Source: Longimicrobium sp.
GTDB lineage: Bacteria; Gemmatimonadota; Gemmatimonadetes; Longimicrobiales; Longimicrobiaceae
Length of the DNA: 37,171 nt
Assembly (NCBI GenBank): GCA_036377595.1
Contig: DASUYB010000128.1
Coordinates: 1 to 37,171 of the forward strand
Reading direction: 5' to 3'
Shown here: positions 7,627 to 14,926 of the stretch, piece by piece
How positions within the stretch are numbered: position 1 is the first letter of the stretch
How the letters are laid out: every line of letters begins with the position of its first letter
Position numbers and translations under genes: made by a program
Notes under the pieces: model-generated
What the model was told of the DNA's origin: nothing
What the model saw: only the letters and a program-made list of their open reading frames with translations
Database searches by the model: none

Positions 7627-7688
7627 ATATCGAGCACGGGCAGACTCGATTTCTTTGTGAATCCAATCGCACCTCCCATTCGATCAGC

Positions 7689-7904
7689 TCAACGGATGGG
7701 ATCTCCCGCCCGCTTCGTCGCGTCTTTCAGGTACTGCACCACCTGCTCGCGCGTGACGCCGGGGAAGTCGTCGAGGAAGGTCTCCAGCGTATCCCCCGAT
7801 TCGATGTAGTCGAGCAGCGTGCGCACGGGTACGCGCGTTCCGACGAACACCGGGGTGCCGCTCATGATCTCCGGGTCGCTGTGCACGACGGGCGTTTCAG
7901 GCAT
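7689..7904 (-). CDS. DUF433 domain protein (orphan antitoxin-like)
   Basis: A 71-residue protein matching the DUF433 pattern: VVHSDPEIMSGTPVFVGTRVPV at the N-terminus (given here as adjoining parts: SDPEIMSGTPVF, then GTRVPV) and a winged-helix-like C-terminal half with DTLETFLDDFPGVTREQV. DUF433 proteins often act as antitoxin or DNA-binding partners of PIN-like (DUF5615) toxins. The ATG at 7904 fits the family's usual short N-terminus; a TTG at 7973 would add 23 residues. No PIN gene follows on this strand: the next 230 bp are hairpins. The partner is therefore missing or elsewhere. The gene ends close to the kinase gene, in converging orientation. Confidence 0.75.
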   Translation of the reverse strand: MPETPVVHSDPEIMSGTPVFVGTRVPVRTLLDYIESGDTLETFLDDFPGVTREQVVQYLKDATKRAGDPIR

Positions 7905-7984
7905 GGCCGCCAGCCGGTCGGGGTGGATGCGATCCTTCGACCCGAAGCTAATCTCGGCGAGCACGAGCGCCAATCAAATTCGCG

Positions 7985-9784
7985 CTACTGCACTACCCGC
8001 CGCACCTCGCCCAGGCCTACGGCGGCGCCGCCGCGGCGGGGGTCGCTGGCGCCGGTCAGGTAGCCGCTGGGAAGGAGGATGATGGTCTGCACGTCGCCCT
8101 GGAAGCCGTCGCGCTCCTGCACGGCGTGGCCCATCGCCCGCAACCGCGCCACCGTGCTGTCCTCCAGCCCGCGCTTCTCGTAGCGCAGCGTGTCCGGCAG
8201 GTGCTGGTGGTGCAGGCGCGGCGCCAGCTCGGCCGTGCCCACGTCCATGTCGAAGTCCACGATGTTGCTCACCATCTGCGCGATGGAGGTGATGATCGTG
8301 GACCCGCCCGGCGTGCCCGTCACCGCGCGCAGGCGGCCGCGGCCGTCCAGCACGATCGTGGGTGCCATCGCCGAGAGCATGCGCTTGCCGGGGGCGATGG
8401 CGTTCGCGCTCCCCTGCACCAGCCCGAACTGGTTGGGCACGCCGGGCTTGGAGGTGAAGTCGTCCATCTCGTTGTTCAGGATGATCCCCGTCCCCGCCAC
8501 CACCACGCCGCTGCCGTACAGCGAGTTCAGCGTGGTGGTCACCGCCACCGCGTTCCCCAGCTGGTCGACGATGGAGTAGTGCGTGGTGTTGGTGCCCTCC
8601 GCCGGCGCGGGGCCCAACCCGGGCGCCACCTGCGTGGACGGCGTCGCCCGGTCGAGGCTGATCGTGCCGCGGCGCTGGGCGATGTACGCGCTCGACAGCA
8701 TCCGCGCGACCGGCTGGGGGACGAAGTCGGGATCGGCCAGGTAGGTGTTGCGGTCGGCGTAGGCACGGCGCGCGGCCTCGGTGAAGAGGTGCACGTAGCG
8801 CGGGCTCAGGAAGCCCGCCGCGCGCAGGTCGTACCCCTCCAGGATCTTCAGCATCTCCGCCATCGTGGCCCCGCCGGACGAGGGCGGGGGCATGGAGATG
8901 ACGGTGTTGCCGCGGTAGGTGAAGCGGATGGGATCGCGCCAGATCGCCCTGTATCGGGCCAGGTCGTCGCGGGTGATGAGGCCGCCGCCGCGCCGCATCT
9001 CTTCCTCGATCAGCTCGGCGGTGCGCCCGCGGTAGAAGCCGTCGGCGCCCTGCGCCTGGATGCGGCGGAAGGTCTCGGCCAGGTCGCGCTGCACCAGCCG
9101 GTCGCCGACCACGGGAAGGCGGCCGCCGGGGAGAAAGATCTTCTGCGTCTCGGGGAAGCGGTTGACGGCGCCCTGGTTGCGGCGCAGCGACCCGGCCAGC
9201 CGCTCGTGGATGACGATCCCCTCGGCCAGGTTGATGGCGGGCTGCACCAGCTCGGCCCACGGCAGCTTGCCGAAGCGGCGGTGCGCCTCCCACATCCCCG
9301 CCACGGAGCCGGGGACGCCGGAGGCGAGGTGCCCCACCAGCGAGAGCGAGTCGCGGATGTTGCCCCGCGCGTCGAGGTACATGTCGCGCGTGGCCCGCAT
9401 CGGTGCCGCCTCGCGGAAGTCGAGCGCGGCGACCGTGCCGTCCGCCATGCGCACCACCATGAATCCCCCGCCGCCGATGTTGCCGGCCTCGGGGTTCACC
9501 ACGGCCAGCGCGAAGTGCACGGCCACGGCGGCGTCGACCGCGTTGCCGTTGCGGCGCAGGATCTCGGCGCCCACCTCGCTGGCCACGCGGTCGGTGCTCA
9601 CCACCATCCCCCGCGCCGCGATGGTGGGGGCGATGGAGCCGCGCTGCATCTCCCACTGCCGCGGGAAGGTGACGTCGGCGGGGTCGGCGGCCGGCGACGC
9701 GGCCGTGCGCGTTCCCGCCGGGACGGCGGAGCTGGCGGCCAGGACGAGCGGGAGGAGCGGAAGGAGCGCGCGGCGAAGCAGCAT
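7985..9784 (-). CDS. ggt: Gamma-glutamyltransferase (glutathione hydrolase)
   Basis: A 599-residue exported enzyme that cleaves the gamma-glutamyl bond of glutathione and transfers or hydrolyses the gamma-glutamyl group. An N-terminal signal peptide is visible (LLRRALLPLLPLVLAASSAVPAG). The proenzyme cuts itself before the nucleophile Thr in TNTTHYS, at about residue 400, giving large and small subunits. Other family marks are NGNAVDAAVA, NPEAGNIGGGGF, GVPGSVAGMWEAH, LNNEMDDF and the PGKRMLSAMAPT segment of the small subunit. The ATG at 9784 was chosen since it begins the signal peptide. A terminator on the upstream side separates it from wrbA. Together with the 5-oxoprolinase at 31 kb it suggests use of gamma-glutamyl compounds. 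Confidence 0.95.
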   Translation of the reverse strand: MLLRRALLPLLPLVLAASSAVPAGTRTAASPAADPADVTFPRQWEMQRGSIAPTIAARGMVVSTDRVASEVGAEILRRNGNAVDAAVAVHFALAVVNPEAGNIGGGGFMVVRMADGTVAALDFREAAPMRATRDMYLDARGNIRDSLSLVGHLASGVPGSVAGMWEAHRRFGKLPWAELVQPAINLAEGIVIHERLAGSLRRNQGAVNRFPETQKIFLPGGRLPVVGDRLVQRDLAETFRRIQAQGADGFYRGRTAELIEEEMRRGGGLITRDDLARYRAIWRDPIRFTYRGNTVISMPPPSSGGATMAEMLKILEGYDLRAAGFLSPRYVHLFTEAARRAYADRNTYLADPDFVPQPVARMLSSAYIAQRRGTISLDRATPSTQVAPGLGPAPAEGTNTTHYSIVDQLGNAVAVTTTLNSLYGSGVVVAGTGIILNNEMDDFTSKPGVPNQFGLVQGSANAIAPGKRMLSAMAPTIVLDGRGRLRAVTGTPGGSTIITSIAQMVSNIVDFDMDVGTAELAPRLHHQHLPDTLRYEKRGLEDSTVARLRAMGHAVQERDGFQGDVQTIILLPSGYLTGASDPRRGGAAVGLGEVRRVVQ

Positions 9785-9903
9785 CGGCGTGTCGGTCGGC
9801 ACGAGGAGCGCGGGCGATCGGTGGCGTGTGGTTGGATATTGCCGAAGCCGCGCGAGGAGGGCAACGGGGGGAGGGCCGTGCATTCAATCACCGCACGCGA
9901 AAA

Positions 9904-9929
9904 CCCTTCGCGGCTGCGCCGCGAAGGGG
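9904..9929 (-). terminator. Intrinsic terminator downstream of wrbA
   Basis: On the minus strand GCCGCGAAGGG-type arms (9904-9914 and 9918-9929) form an 11 bp stem with a tight GCA loop, followed by TTTTCGCG. It reads as a rho-independent terminator for transcription arriving from wrbA, placed about 120 bp before the ggt start. Confidence 0.6.
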
Positions 9930-9996
9930 CCCTCTCCCCCCGGCCCCCTCCCCCAAAACCGACTGGGGGAGGGGGAGACCTCAGCGCGGGGAGAGG
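9930..9996 (-). repeat. Multi-hairpin intergenic element, variant copy
   Basis: The core stem CCCCCTCCCCCA...TGGGGGAGGGGG with the loop AAACCGAC (plus-strand reading) lies at 9944-9975, flanked by CCCTCTCC and GGAGAGGG. The flanks differ from the four full copies (the GGCGC stem is replaced by ACCTCAGCGCGGGG). It lies between wrbA and ggt, both minus, and on their strand reads the loop as GTCGGTTT. Further GC-rich remnants fill 10019-10088. Confidence 0.75.
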
Positions 9997-10157
9997 GTTC
10001 GGCACCTTCATGTTGAATCCTGCCCGCCACGGGCGGGCCCCACCCCCGGCCTCTCTCCACGAGGGGGGCGGGATGGGGGCCAGGGATGAGGGAGGGGAGA
10101 ACTGCGTGCACGATCAAGGCGGCTTGCTGTCCCCTGTCCTCTATCCGCTCCCTGCTC

Positions 10158-10841
10158 TTACTCTCCCTCGTGGTAGTCGGGGGCGTAGGGCTGCTGGCCG
10201 TGCGGGTCCTGGGCGCGGAGGTGGCGCAGGAGCGCGGACGCTTTCGCCATGCGGCTGCCCAGGTTGCGCGCGGTGGTCAGCTCGCTCTCCACCGGCTGGC
10301 GCGAGCCGTCGCCGCCGGCCAGCGTGCCGGGGCCATACGGGCTGCCGCCGACGCCGTCCGTCACCATGATCTGCGGGTTCTGGCCGTACGGGGTGCCCAC
10401 GAAGATCATCCCCAGGTGCAGCAGCGGGATCAGGCTGGTGATGATCGTCGTCTCCTGCCCGCCGTGGATCGTGGCCGTGCTGGTGAAGATGCCGGTGGCC
10501 TTGTCCTCGAGCTCGCCCTTCTGCCACATCCCCCCGAGCTGGTCGAGGAACTGCTTGACCTGCGCGGGCATGTTGCCGAAGCGCGTGGGGATCCCCCAGA
10601 TGATCCCGTCGGCCCAGCGCAGGTCGTCCTGGGTGGCCTCGGGGATCTCCGCCATGGCCTCCTGCGCCTTCACGTACCACTCCTGCGTGCTCATCGCGCG
10701 GCGCGCCTCCTCCAGCTCGGGGATGCGCCGCAGCCGCACCTCCACCTCGGGCACGTTCCGCACGCCCTCGACCACCGCCTGCGCCATGCGGTGGATGTGG
10801 CCGTAGCTGCTGTAGAACGCCACCAGCACCTTCGTCGCCAT
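10158..10841 (-). CDS. wrbA: NAD(P)H:quinone oxidoreductase, WrbA type
   Basis: A 227-residue flavodoxin-fold FMN enzyme that reduces quinones by two electrons, usually in defence against oxidative stress. The FMN phosphate loop is FYSSYGHIHRMA (about 9-20). IIWGIPTRFGNMPAQ (about 80-95) and TSTATIHGGQETT (about 118-130) are the other FMN-contact signatures of WrbA, and GTPYG lies near 148. The ATG at 10841 starts just before the first strand; the 17-residue upstream extension is not conserved. It is about 25 residues longer than E. coli WrbA, with a tail ending DYHEGE. The thioesterase gene lies upstream on the same strand after 116 bp. Confidence 0.94.
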   Translation of the reverse strand: MATKVLVAFYSSYGHIHRMAQAVVEGVRNVPEVEVRLRRIPELEEARRAMSTQEWYVKAQEAMAEIPEATQDDLRWADGIIWGIPTRFGNMPAQVKQFLDQLGGMWQKGELEDKATGIFTSTATIHGGQETTIITSLIPLLHLGMIFVGTPYGQNPQIMVTDGVGGSPYGPGTLAGGDGSRQPVESELTTARNLGSRMAKASALLRHLRAQDPHGQQPYAPDYHEGE

Positions 10842-10957
10842 CCCGTCACCCTCCGTCCCCCCATCGGTCCCCGCGGTCGCTGCGACCCTCATCGCAACGA
10901 AATCTCACCGGTGGGGAGATGGCAGGCGGCGGACCCGTCCGGTATCAGCGCGGCGCC

Positions 10958-11413
10958 TCAGCGGCCGGGATGCGTGACGGTGGATTCGAGGCGGTGGATG
11001 GCGTCGCGGACGGCGGGCGGGAGCGGGACCTTGCGGCCGTTCGCGTAGTCGTAGGAGACGAGGATCCCGCCGCCTTCGGCCGCCACCTCGCCCTGCGCGC
11101 GGCTGACGATGCGGTATTCCTGCGTGAAGCGATCCTCGGCTACATCGACGGTGCGCGCGCCGACCAGCACGAAATCCGGCCACTCGAGCGGGCGGCGGAA
11201 GCGCGCCTGGGTGGAGTGGAGGATGGGCCCCACGCCGCCGTTCTCCGCCTCCTGCCGGAACCCGATGCGCTCCAGGTACTCGATGCGCGCGCTCTCGAAG
11301 TAGCGGAAGAACACGATGTTGTTGACGTGCCGGAACCAGTCCATGTCGCCCCAGAACACCGGGAGCTCGACCACGACGGGGTAGGCGGAGAGGAGGGATG
11401 CGGGGTTAGGCAT
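10958..11413 (-). CDS. Acyl-CoA thioesterase, 4HBT hotdog family
   Basis: A 151-residue single-hotdog thioesterase of the YbgC/4-hydroxybenzoyl-CoA type that would hydrolyse acyl-CoA. The catalytic signature is WGDMDWFRHVNNIVF (21-35), with the active-site Asp at about D25 followed by HVNN, then the long central helix RYFESARIEYLERIGF. The strand RRPLEWPDFVLVGAR and the FTQEYRIVS segment complete the fold. The ATG at 11413 directly precedes the domain. It stands alone between a repeat element and wrbA. Chain-length preference cannot be predicted. Confidence 0.9.
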   Translation of the reverse strand: MPNPASLLSAYPVVVELPVFWGDMDWFRHVNNIVFFRYFESARIEYLERIGFRQEAENGGVGPILHSTQARFRRPLEWPDFVLVGARTVDVAEDRFTQEYRIVSRAQGEVAAEGGGILVSYDYANGRKVPLPPAVRDAIHRLESTVTHPGR

Positions 11414-11485
11414 CGTGCGGGAGTGCTGAGTGCTGAGTGCGATTCGCTCGCTGCTCCGTCATGGGCGCGGGTGCGGCGCCGCGTG

Positions 11486-11563
11486 GCCCTCTCCCTGGCG
11501 CTTCGCGCCTGTCCCTCCCCCAAAACCGACTGGGGGAGGGACGGGGGCTCGCTTCGCTCGCGG
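11486..11563 (-). repeat. Multi-hairpin intergenic element, copy 1
   Basis: Read on the minus strand, the element has a short GAGCGAAGCGAGC hairpin, then an 11 bp stem TCCCTCCCCCA / TGGGGGAGGGA around the loop GTCGGTTT (11512-11541), then GGCGC-GAA-GCGCC, then AGGGAGAGGG. It lies between two minus-strand genes (HI0933-like, thioesterase). A heptamer array (AGTGCTG) adjoins it at 11414-11440. Confidence 0.85.
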
Positions 11564-11589
11564 GCACTTAGCGCGGACGGAATGCCAAC

Positions 11590-12825
11590 TTACAACGCCC
11601 CCGCCGCCCCCAGCCCCGCCGCCCGTCCCGTGGCCCAGGCCCAGCAGAAGTTGTAGCCGCCGATGGGGCCGAAGCAGTCCAGGATCTCGCCGCAAAGGTA
11701 GAGGCCGGGGACGACGCGGCTCTCCAGCGTGCGCGGGTCCACCTCGCCCAGCGGCACGCCGCCGCCGGTGACCTCGGCCTTCTTGTACCCCTCGTCGCCC
11801 GTCCAGGGCAGGCGGTAGCGGGTGAGGCGCTCCACCAGCCGCGCCCGCTCGTCGCGGCGCAGCTGCGAGAGGGTGCGGGCCTCCTCGATCTCCGACTCCG
11901 CCAGCAGCGTGTCCGCCAGGCGCGTGGGGAGATGGCGGCGCAGCAGGCCCAGCACCGTGCCCGTCGAGCGCTCCAGCAGCAGGCGCTCCCACGCGGCGGC
12001 GTCGAGCTCCGTCCATCGCGCGAAGACGGGCTGCTCGGCCGGCCTGCGCGCGCGCACCGCCGCGTGCGAGATGTTGAGGACCGACGGGCCGCTGTAGCCG
12101 CGGTGGGTGAAGAGGAAGCCGCCCGCGGCCGCCAGCGACCCGCGCTCCAGCGGCGCCTCCAGGTGCGCGGTCAGCGACACGCCGGCGAGATGCGCGTGCA
12201 CCGCCGGCTCGGTGGTGAGGGGCGTCAGCGCGGCGTACGTCTCGTGCAGCGTGTGCCCGAGCTGGCGGACGATGCGCAGCCCCGTGCCGTCGCTCCCCGT
12301 CTGCGGCACGGAGAGGCCGCCGGTGGCGATGACGACCTTCGCCGCGCCGGCCGTCTCGCCGCCGGCGAGGTGGATGCGCCAGGGGACGTTGCCCGACGGC
12401 GGGTCGATCCCCACCACGTGCGCGTCGAAGCGGAGGCGCGCGCCGCGGCGGCGGGCCATCTCCAGCAGCCCGTCGCGGACGTCGCGCGCCTTGTTGCTGG
12501 CGGGGAAGAGCTTGCCGCTCTCGTGCTCCAGCGCCAGCCGGATCCCCATCTCCTCCTCGAAGAAGCGGCGCTGATCGGCCAGCGGCCAGGAGAGGAGGAT
12601 CTTCCGCAGCGAGTTGCGCGACGATCCGGTGAAGTACTGCGCCGGGTCCATCTCCGACGGCAGCACGTTGCACCGCCCGCCGCCGGAGATCAGGATCTTC
12701 CGCCCGCCGTCCCTGGTGCGCTCCAGCAGCAGCACGGGCGCGCCCGCGCCGGCGGCGAAGATGGCCGCCATGGCCCCGGCCGCGCCCGCGCCGATCACCG
12801 CGATGGGGAGGGACGGCGTCGTCAC
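11590..12825 (-). CDS. HI0933-like flavoprotein (NAD(P)/FAD-dependent oxidoreductase)
   Basis: A 411-residue FAD protein of the HI0933/YhiN family, whose members include BaiN-type reductases. The dinucleotide site is IAVIGAGAAGAMAAIFAA (about 7-24). The family hallmark GGRKILISGGGRCNV follows (about 38-52). ATGGLSVPQTGSDGTG and the C-terminal GLYLCGEILDCFGPIGGYN with the second FAD contact are also present. The start is GTG at 12825, forming a GTGA overlap with the stop of the CPBP gene, so it is the last gene of a four-gene operon (14408 to 11590). The physiological substrate of this family is mostly unknown. Confidence 0.92.
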   Translation of the reverse strand: MTTPSLPIAVIGAGAAGAMAAIFAAGAGAPVLLLERTRDGGRKILISGGGRCNVLPSEMDPAQYFTGSSRNSLRKILLSWPLADQRRFFEEEMGIRLALEHESGKLFPASNKARDVRDGLLEMARRRGARLRFDAHVVGIDPPSGNVPWRIHLAGGETAGAAKVVIATGGLSVPQTGSDGTGLRIVRQLGHTLHETYAALTPLTTEPAVHAHLAGVSLTAHLEAPLERGSLAAAGGFLFTHRGYSGPSVLNISHAAVRARRPAEQPVFARWTELDAAAWERLLLERSTGTVLGLLRRHLPTRLADTLLAESEIEEARTLSQLRRDERARLVERLTRYRLPWTGDEGYKKAEVTGGGVPLGEVDPRTLESRVVPGLYLCGEILDCFGPIGGYNFCWAWATGRAAGLGAAGAL

Positions 12826-13538
12826 GATCCGGGCGCGGCGGGGTCCGGCCGCGGCGGCGGCAGCAGGAGCAGCGCGCGCAGGTCGATGAGCGCGTGCAGC
12901 GCGATCGGCACCCAGAGCGTGCCGGTGGCCAGGAACAGCGCGGTCATCACCAGCGCCAGCAGGGCGGTGCCCAGCATCCCCGCGATTCCCTGGTAGCCGT
13001 GGTCCAGCCCGAACACCGCCGCGGCGAGGACCCCCCCCGCGATCAGCCCCAGGTGGAGCGGTCCCTCGGCCAGCCAGCGGATCAGCCAGCCACGGAAGAT
13101 GATCTCCTCGCACACGCCCACGGCCAGCGACAGCGCCGCGAACCAGAGCCGCTCCGCGCGGGTGCGGGGGAGCACGAAGGCGATGGACTCCATCTGCTTC
13201 CGCGCCCGCTCGCGCGCCGCGGGGTTGGCGCGCGCCAACAGCACCGGAAGCACGGCGCCACCGAGCAGCCCCGCGAGGAGGGGGATGGCGACCGCGGGGC
13301 TCGGGCCGATTCCCATCCGCGCCGCCTCCGCGGGTGGCGTGAACAGGAGGCGCGCCGGAACGGTGGCCAGGAGGAGCGCGGCCGCCACGGCCTGCCACGC
13401 GATGGTCACCTGGTACGCGCGGATGCGCACGAGCGGGTCGGTGCTCGTCTTCAGCCGCCGCGTCTCGTGGCGGTCCCAGATGGGAAAGACCACCACCAGG
13501 AAGACGAGGAGCGCCGCGTGGACGATGGTTGCCGTCAT
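12822..13538 (-). CDS. CPBP family intramembrane metalloprotease (CAAX protease-like)
   Basis: A 238-residue polytopic membrane protein. The three motifs of the CPBP/Abi family are present: EEIIFRGW (E-E-x-x-x-R, about 142-149), FGLDHGYQG (F-x-x-x-H, near 174-182) and HALID (H-x-x-x-D/N, near 220-224). At least six hydrophobic segments are visible, starting with IVHAALLVFLVVVFPIW. Family members act as prenyl-protein proteases or in bacteriocin immunity and signalling; here the role is unknown. The ATG at 13538 overlaps the rsmD stop (ATGA), and its own stop overlaps the next gene's GTG. Confidence 0.9.
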   Translation of the reverse strand: MTATIVHAALLVFLVVVFPIWDRHETRRLKTSTDPLVRIRAYQVTIAWQAVAAALLLATVPARLLFTPPAEAARMGIGPSPAVAIPLLAGLLGGAVLPVLLARANPAARERARKQMESIAFVLPRTRAERLWFAALSLAVGVCEEIIFRGWLIRWLAEGPLHLGLIAGGVLAAAVFGLDHGYQGIAGMLGTALLALVMTALFLATGTLWVPIALHALIDLRALLLLPPPRPDPAAPGS

Positions 13539-14053
13539 GGCGCGCGGAAGATCGTCACCGCCGTGTCCTCGAAGTCGTGGCGCTCGCCGGGGAGCGGGAG
13601 GTCGTGGTCGTGCGCGTGCTCGACGGTCAGCACGCGCGCGAACGGCGCCTTCATCCACGTCTCGACCAGCCGGTCGAGCTGCCCGGAGCGGTACGGCGGG
13701 TCGGCGAACGCCACGTCGTACGCGTCCGCCCGCAGCGCCGCGGCGAAGGGGAGCGCGTCCTTCTTGAAGATGCGGGTCTTCTCGCGCAGGCGGAGGGCGG
13801 CGACGTTGGCCTTGAGCGCGTGGAGGCTGGCGGGGCGCGTCTCCACGAAGTCGGCGAACCTGGCGCCGCGCGACATCGCCTCCAGCCCCAGCGCGCCGGT
13901 GCCGGCGAAGAGGTCGAGCACGCGCGCGCCGGGGAGGAGCGGCTCCAGCAGCGTGAGCCATTCGTCGCGCACGTGCTCGGCGGTGGGACGCACGCGCCGG
14001 TCCGCGGGCGAGGTCAGGTCGCGGCCGGCCCACTTCCCGCGCACGATCCTCAC
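13535..14053 (-). CDS. rsmD: 16S rRNA (guanine(966)-N(2))-methyltransferase
   Basis: A 172-residue SAM-dependent RNA methyltransferase that modifies G966 of 16S rRNA in the assembled small subunit. The N-terminus MRIVRGKWAGRDL with RPTAEHVRDEWL is typical of RsmD. The SAM site is VLDLFAGTGALGLEAMSRGA (about 45-64), and the catalytic motif is ADPPYRSG (about 116-123; DPPY). The start is GTG at 14053, one base after the stop of the ArsC-like gene. The usual neighbour coaD is absent, and instead it sits in an operon with a protease and a flavoprotein. Confidence 0.94.
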   Translation of the reverse strand: MRIVRGKWAGRDLTSPADRRVRPTAEHVRDEWLTLLEPLLPGARVLDLFAGTGALGLEAMSRGARFADFVETRPASLHALKANVAALRLREKTRIFKKDALPFAAALRADAYDVAFADPPYRSGQLDRLVETWMKAPFARVLTVEHAHDHDLPLPGERHDFEDTAVTIFRAP

Positions 14054-14054
14054 G

Positions 14055-14408
14055 TCACCCCGCCTGCTTCACGTGCTCGCGCCACTGCGCCTCGTCCCAG
14101 CCGACGGCGATCACGTTGCCGCTGCGCACGAGCGGGGTAACCAGCAGCATCGGATCGTCCTCCAGCAGCGCGGGGATGCGGCTCTCGGGGACGTGCGCCA
14201 CGTGCAGCCCGCGCTCGCGGAAGCGCTTGCCGTTGCGGTCCAGCAGCGCCTCCCAGCCGAACTTCTGCCCGAAGCGCTTCAGCTCGCCGGCCGAGGCGGG
14301 GCGCTCCTTCAGGTCGACGAAGTGCGTCCTGATCCGGCGCTCCTTGAAGAACCGGAGGGCCTTCTTCGTCTCGTTGCAGCTCCTGGTGCCGAACACCTGC
14401 ACTTCCAT
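14055..14408 (-). CDS. ArsC/Spx family thioredoxin-fold protein
   Basis: A 117-residue protein of the arsenate reductase-related (ArsC/Spx/YffB) family. FGTRSCNETKKALRFF (6-21) carries the single conserved N-terminal Cys (C11) and Lys at +4. LKERPASAGELKRF and LLVTPLVRSGNVIAVGWDEAQW match the family's later part, with the cis-Pro in TPLV. Only one Cys is obvious in the motif, so it is not a CxxC Spx and need not reduce arsenate. It is the first gene of the four-gene operon ending at 11590. No ars genes are near. Function may be redox sensing or thiol chemistry. Confidence 0.88.
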   Translation of the reverse strand: MEVQVFGTRSCNETKKALRFFKERRIRTHFVDLKERPASAGELKRFGQKFGWEALLDRNGKRFRERGLHVAHVPESRIPALLEDDPMLLVTPLVRSGNVIAVGWDEAQWREHVKQAG

Positions 14409-14493
14409 CGGCGGAACCCGTCGAAAGAGATCGGATCAGGTTGAGATCATCGGCGGTTCGTGACCGCGGCCCTTGGTGCGCGCCTCGCTATCC

Positions 14494-14902
14494 CGCCCTC
14501 TCCCTGACGCTTCGCGTCTGTCCCTCCCCCAAAACCGACTGGGGGAGGGACGGGCTCGCTTCGCTCGTACGCGCGGACGCAGGATCATCGCCGCCGCGCG
14601 GATTTCCGCAACGCGGCAGGATGCGGACGCAACTACCTCTTCCGGTACGGGAGAGGTGGCGAGCCTAGGCGAGCCGGAGAGGGCGCGGTGCCGCGTCGCG
14701 CCCTCTCCCTGACGCTTCGCGTCTGTCCCTCCCCCAAAACCGACTGGGGGAGGGACGGGCTCGCTGCACTCGTACGCGCGGATGCAGGATCATCGCCGCC
14801 GCGCGGATTTCCGCACGCGGCAGGATGCTGATGCAACTACCTCTCCCGGTACGGGAGAGGTGGCGAGCCTAGGCGAGCCGGAGAGGGCGCGATGCCGCGT
14901 CG
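14494..14902. repeat. 205 bp tandem duplication containing the multi-hairpin element
   Basis: Two direct copies (14494-14698 and 14699-14902), about 95% identical by eye, lie head to tail. Each contains the multi-hairpin element (14496-14568 and 14701-14773), then a stretch with GCAGGATCATCGCCGCCGCG, then ACTACCTCT...CCGGTACGGGAGAGGTGG and GCGAGCCTAGGCGAGCC. The spacing between matching bases is 205. Differences are scattered substitutions and a single-base deletion. There is no gene in the 518 bp gap between the ArsC-like start and the DUF4105 stop; this duplication fills most of it. Confidence 0.88.
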
Positions 14903-14926
14903 CTCACAGCAGTCGGCAACTCGCAC

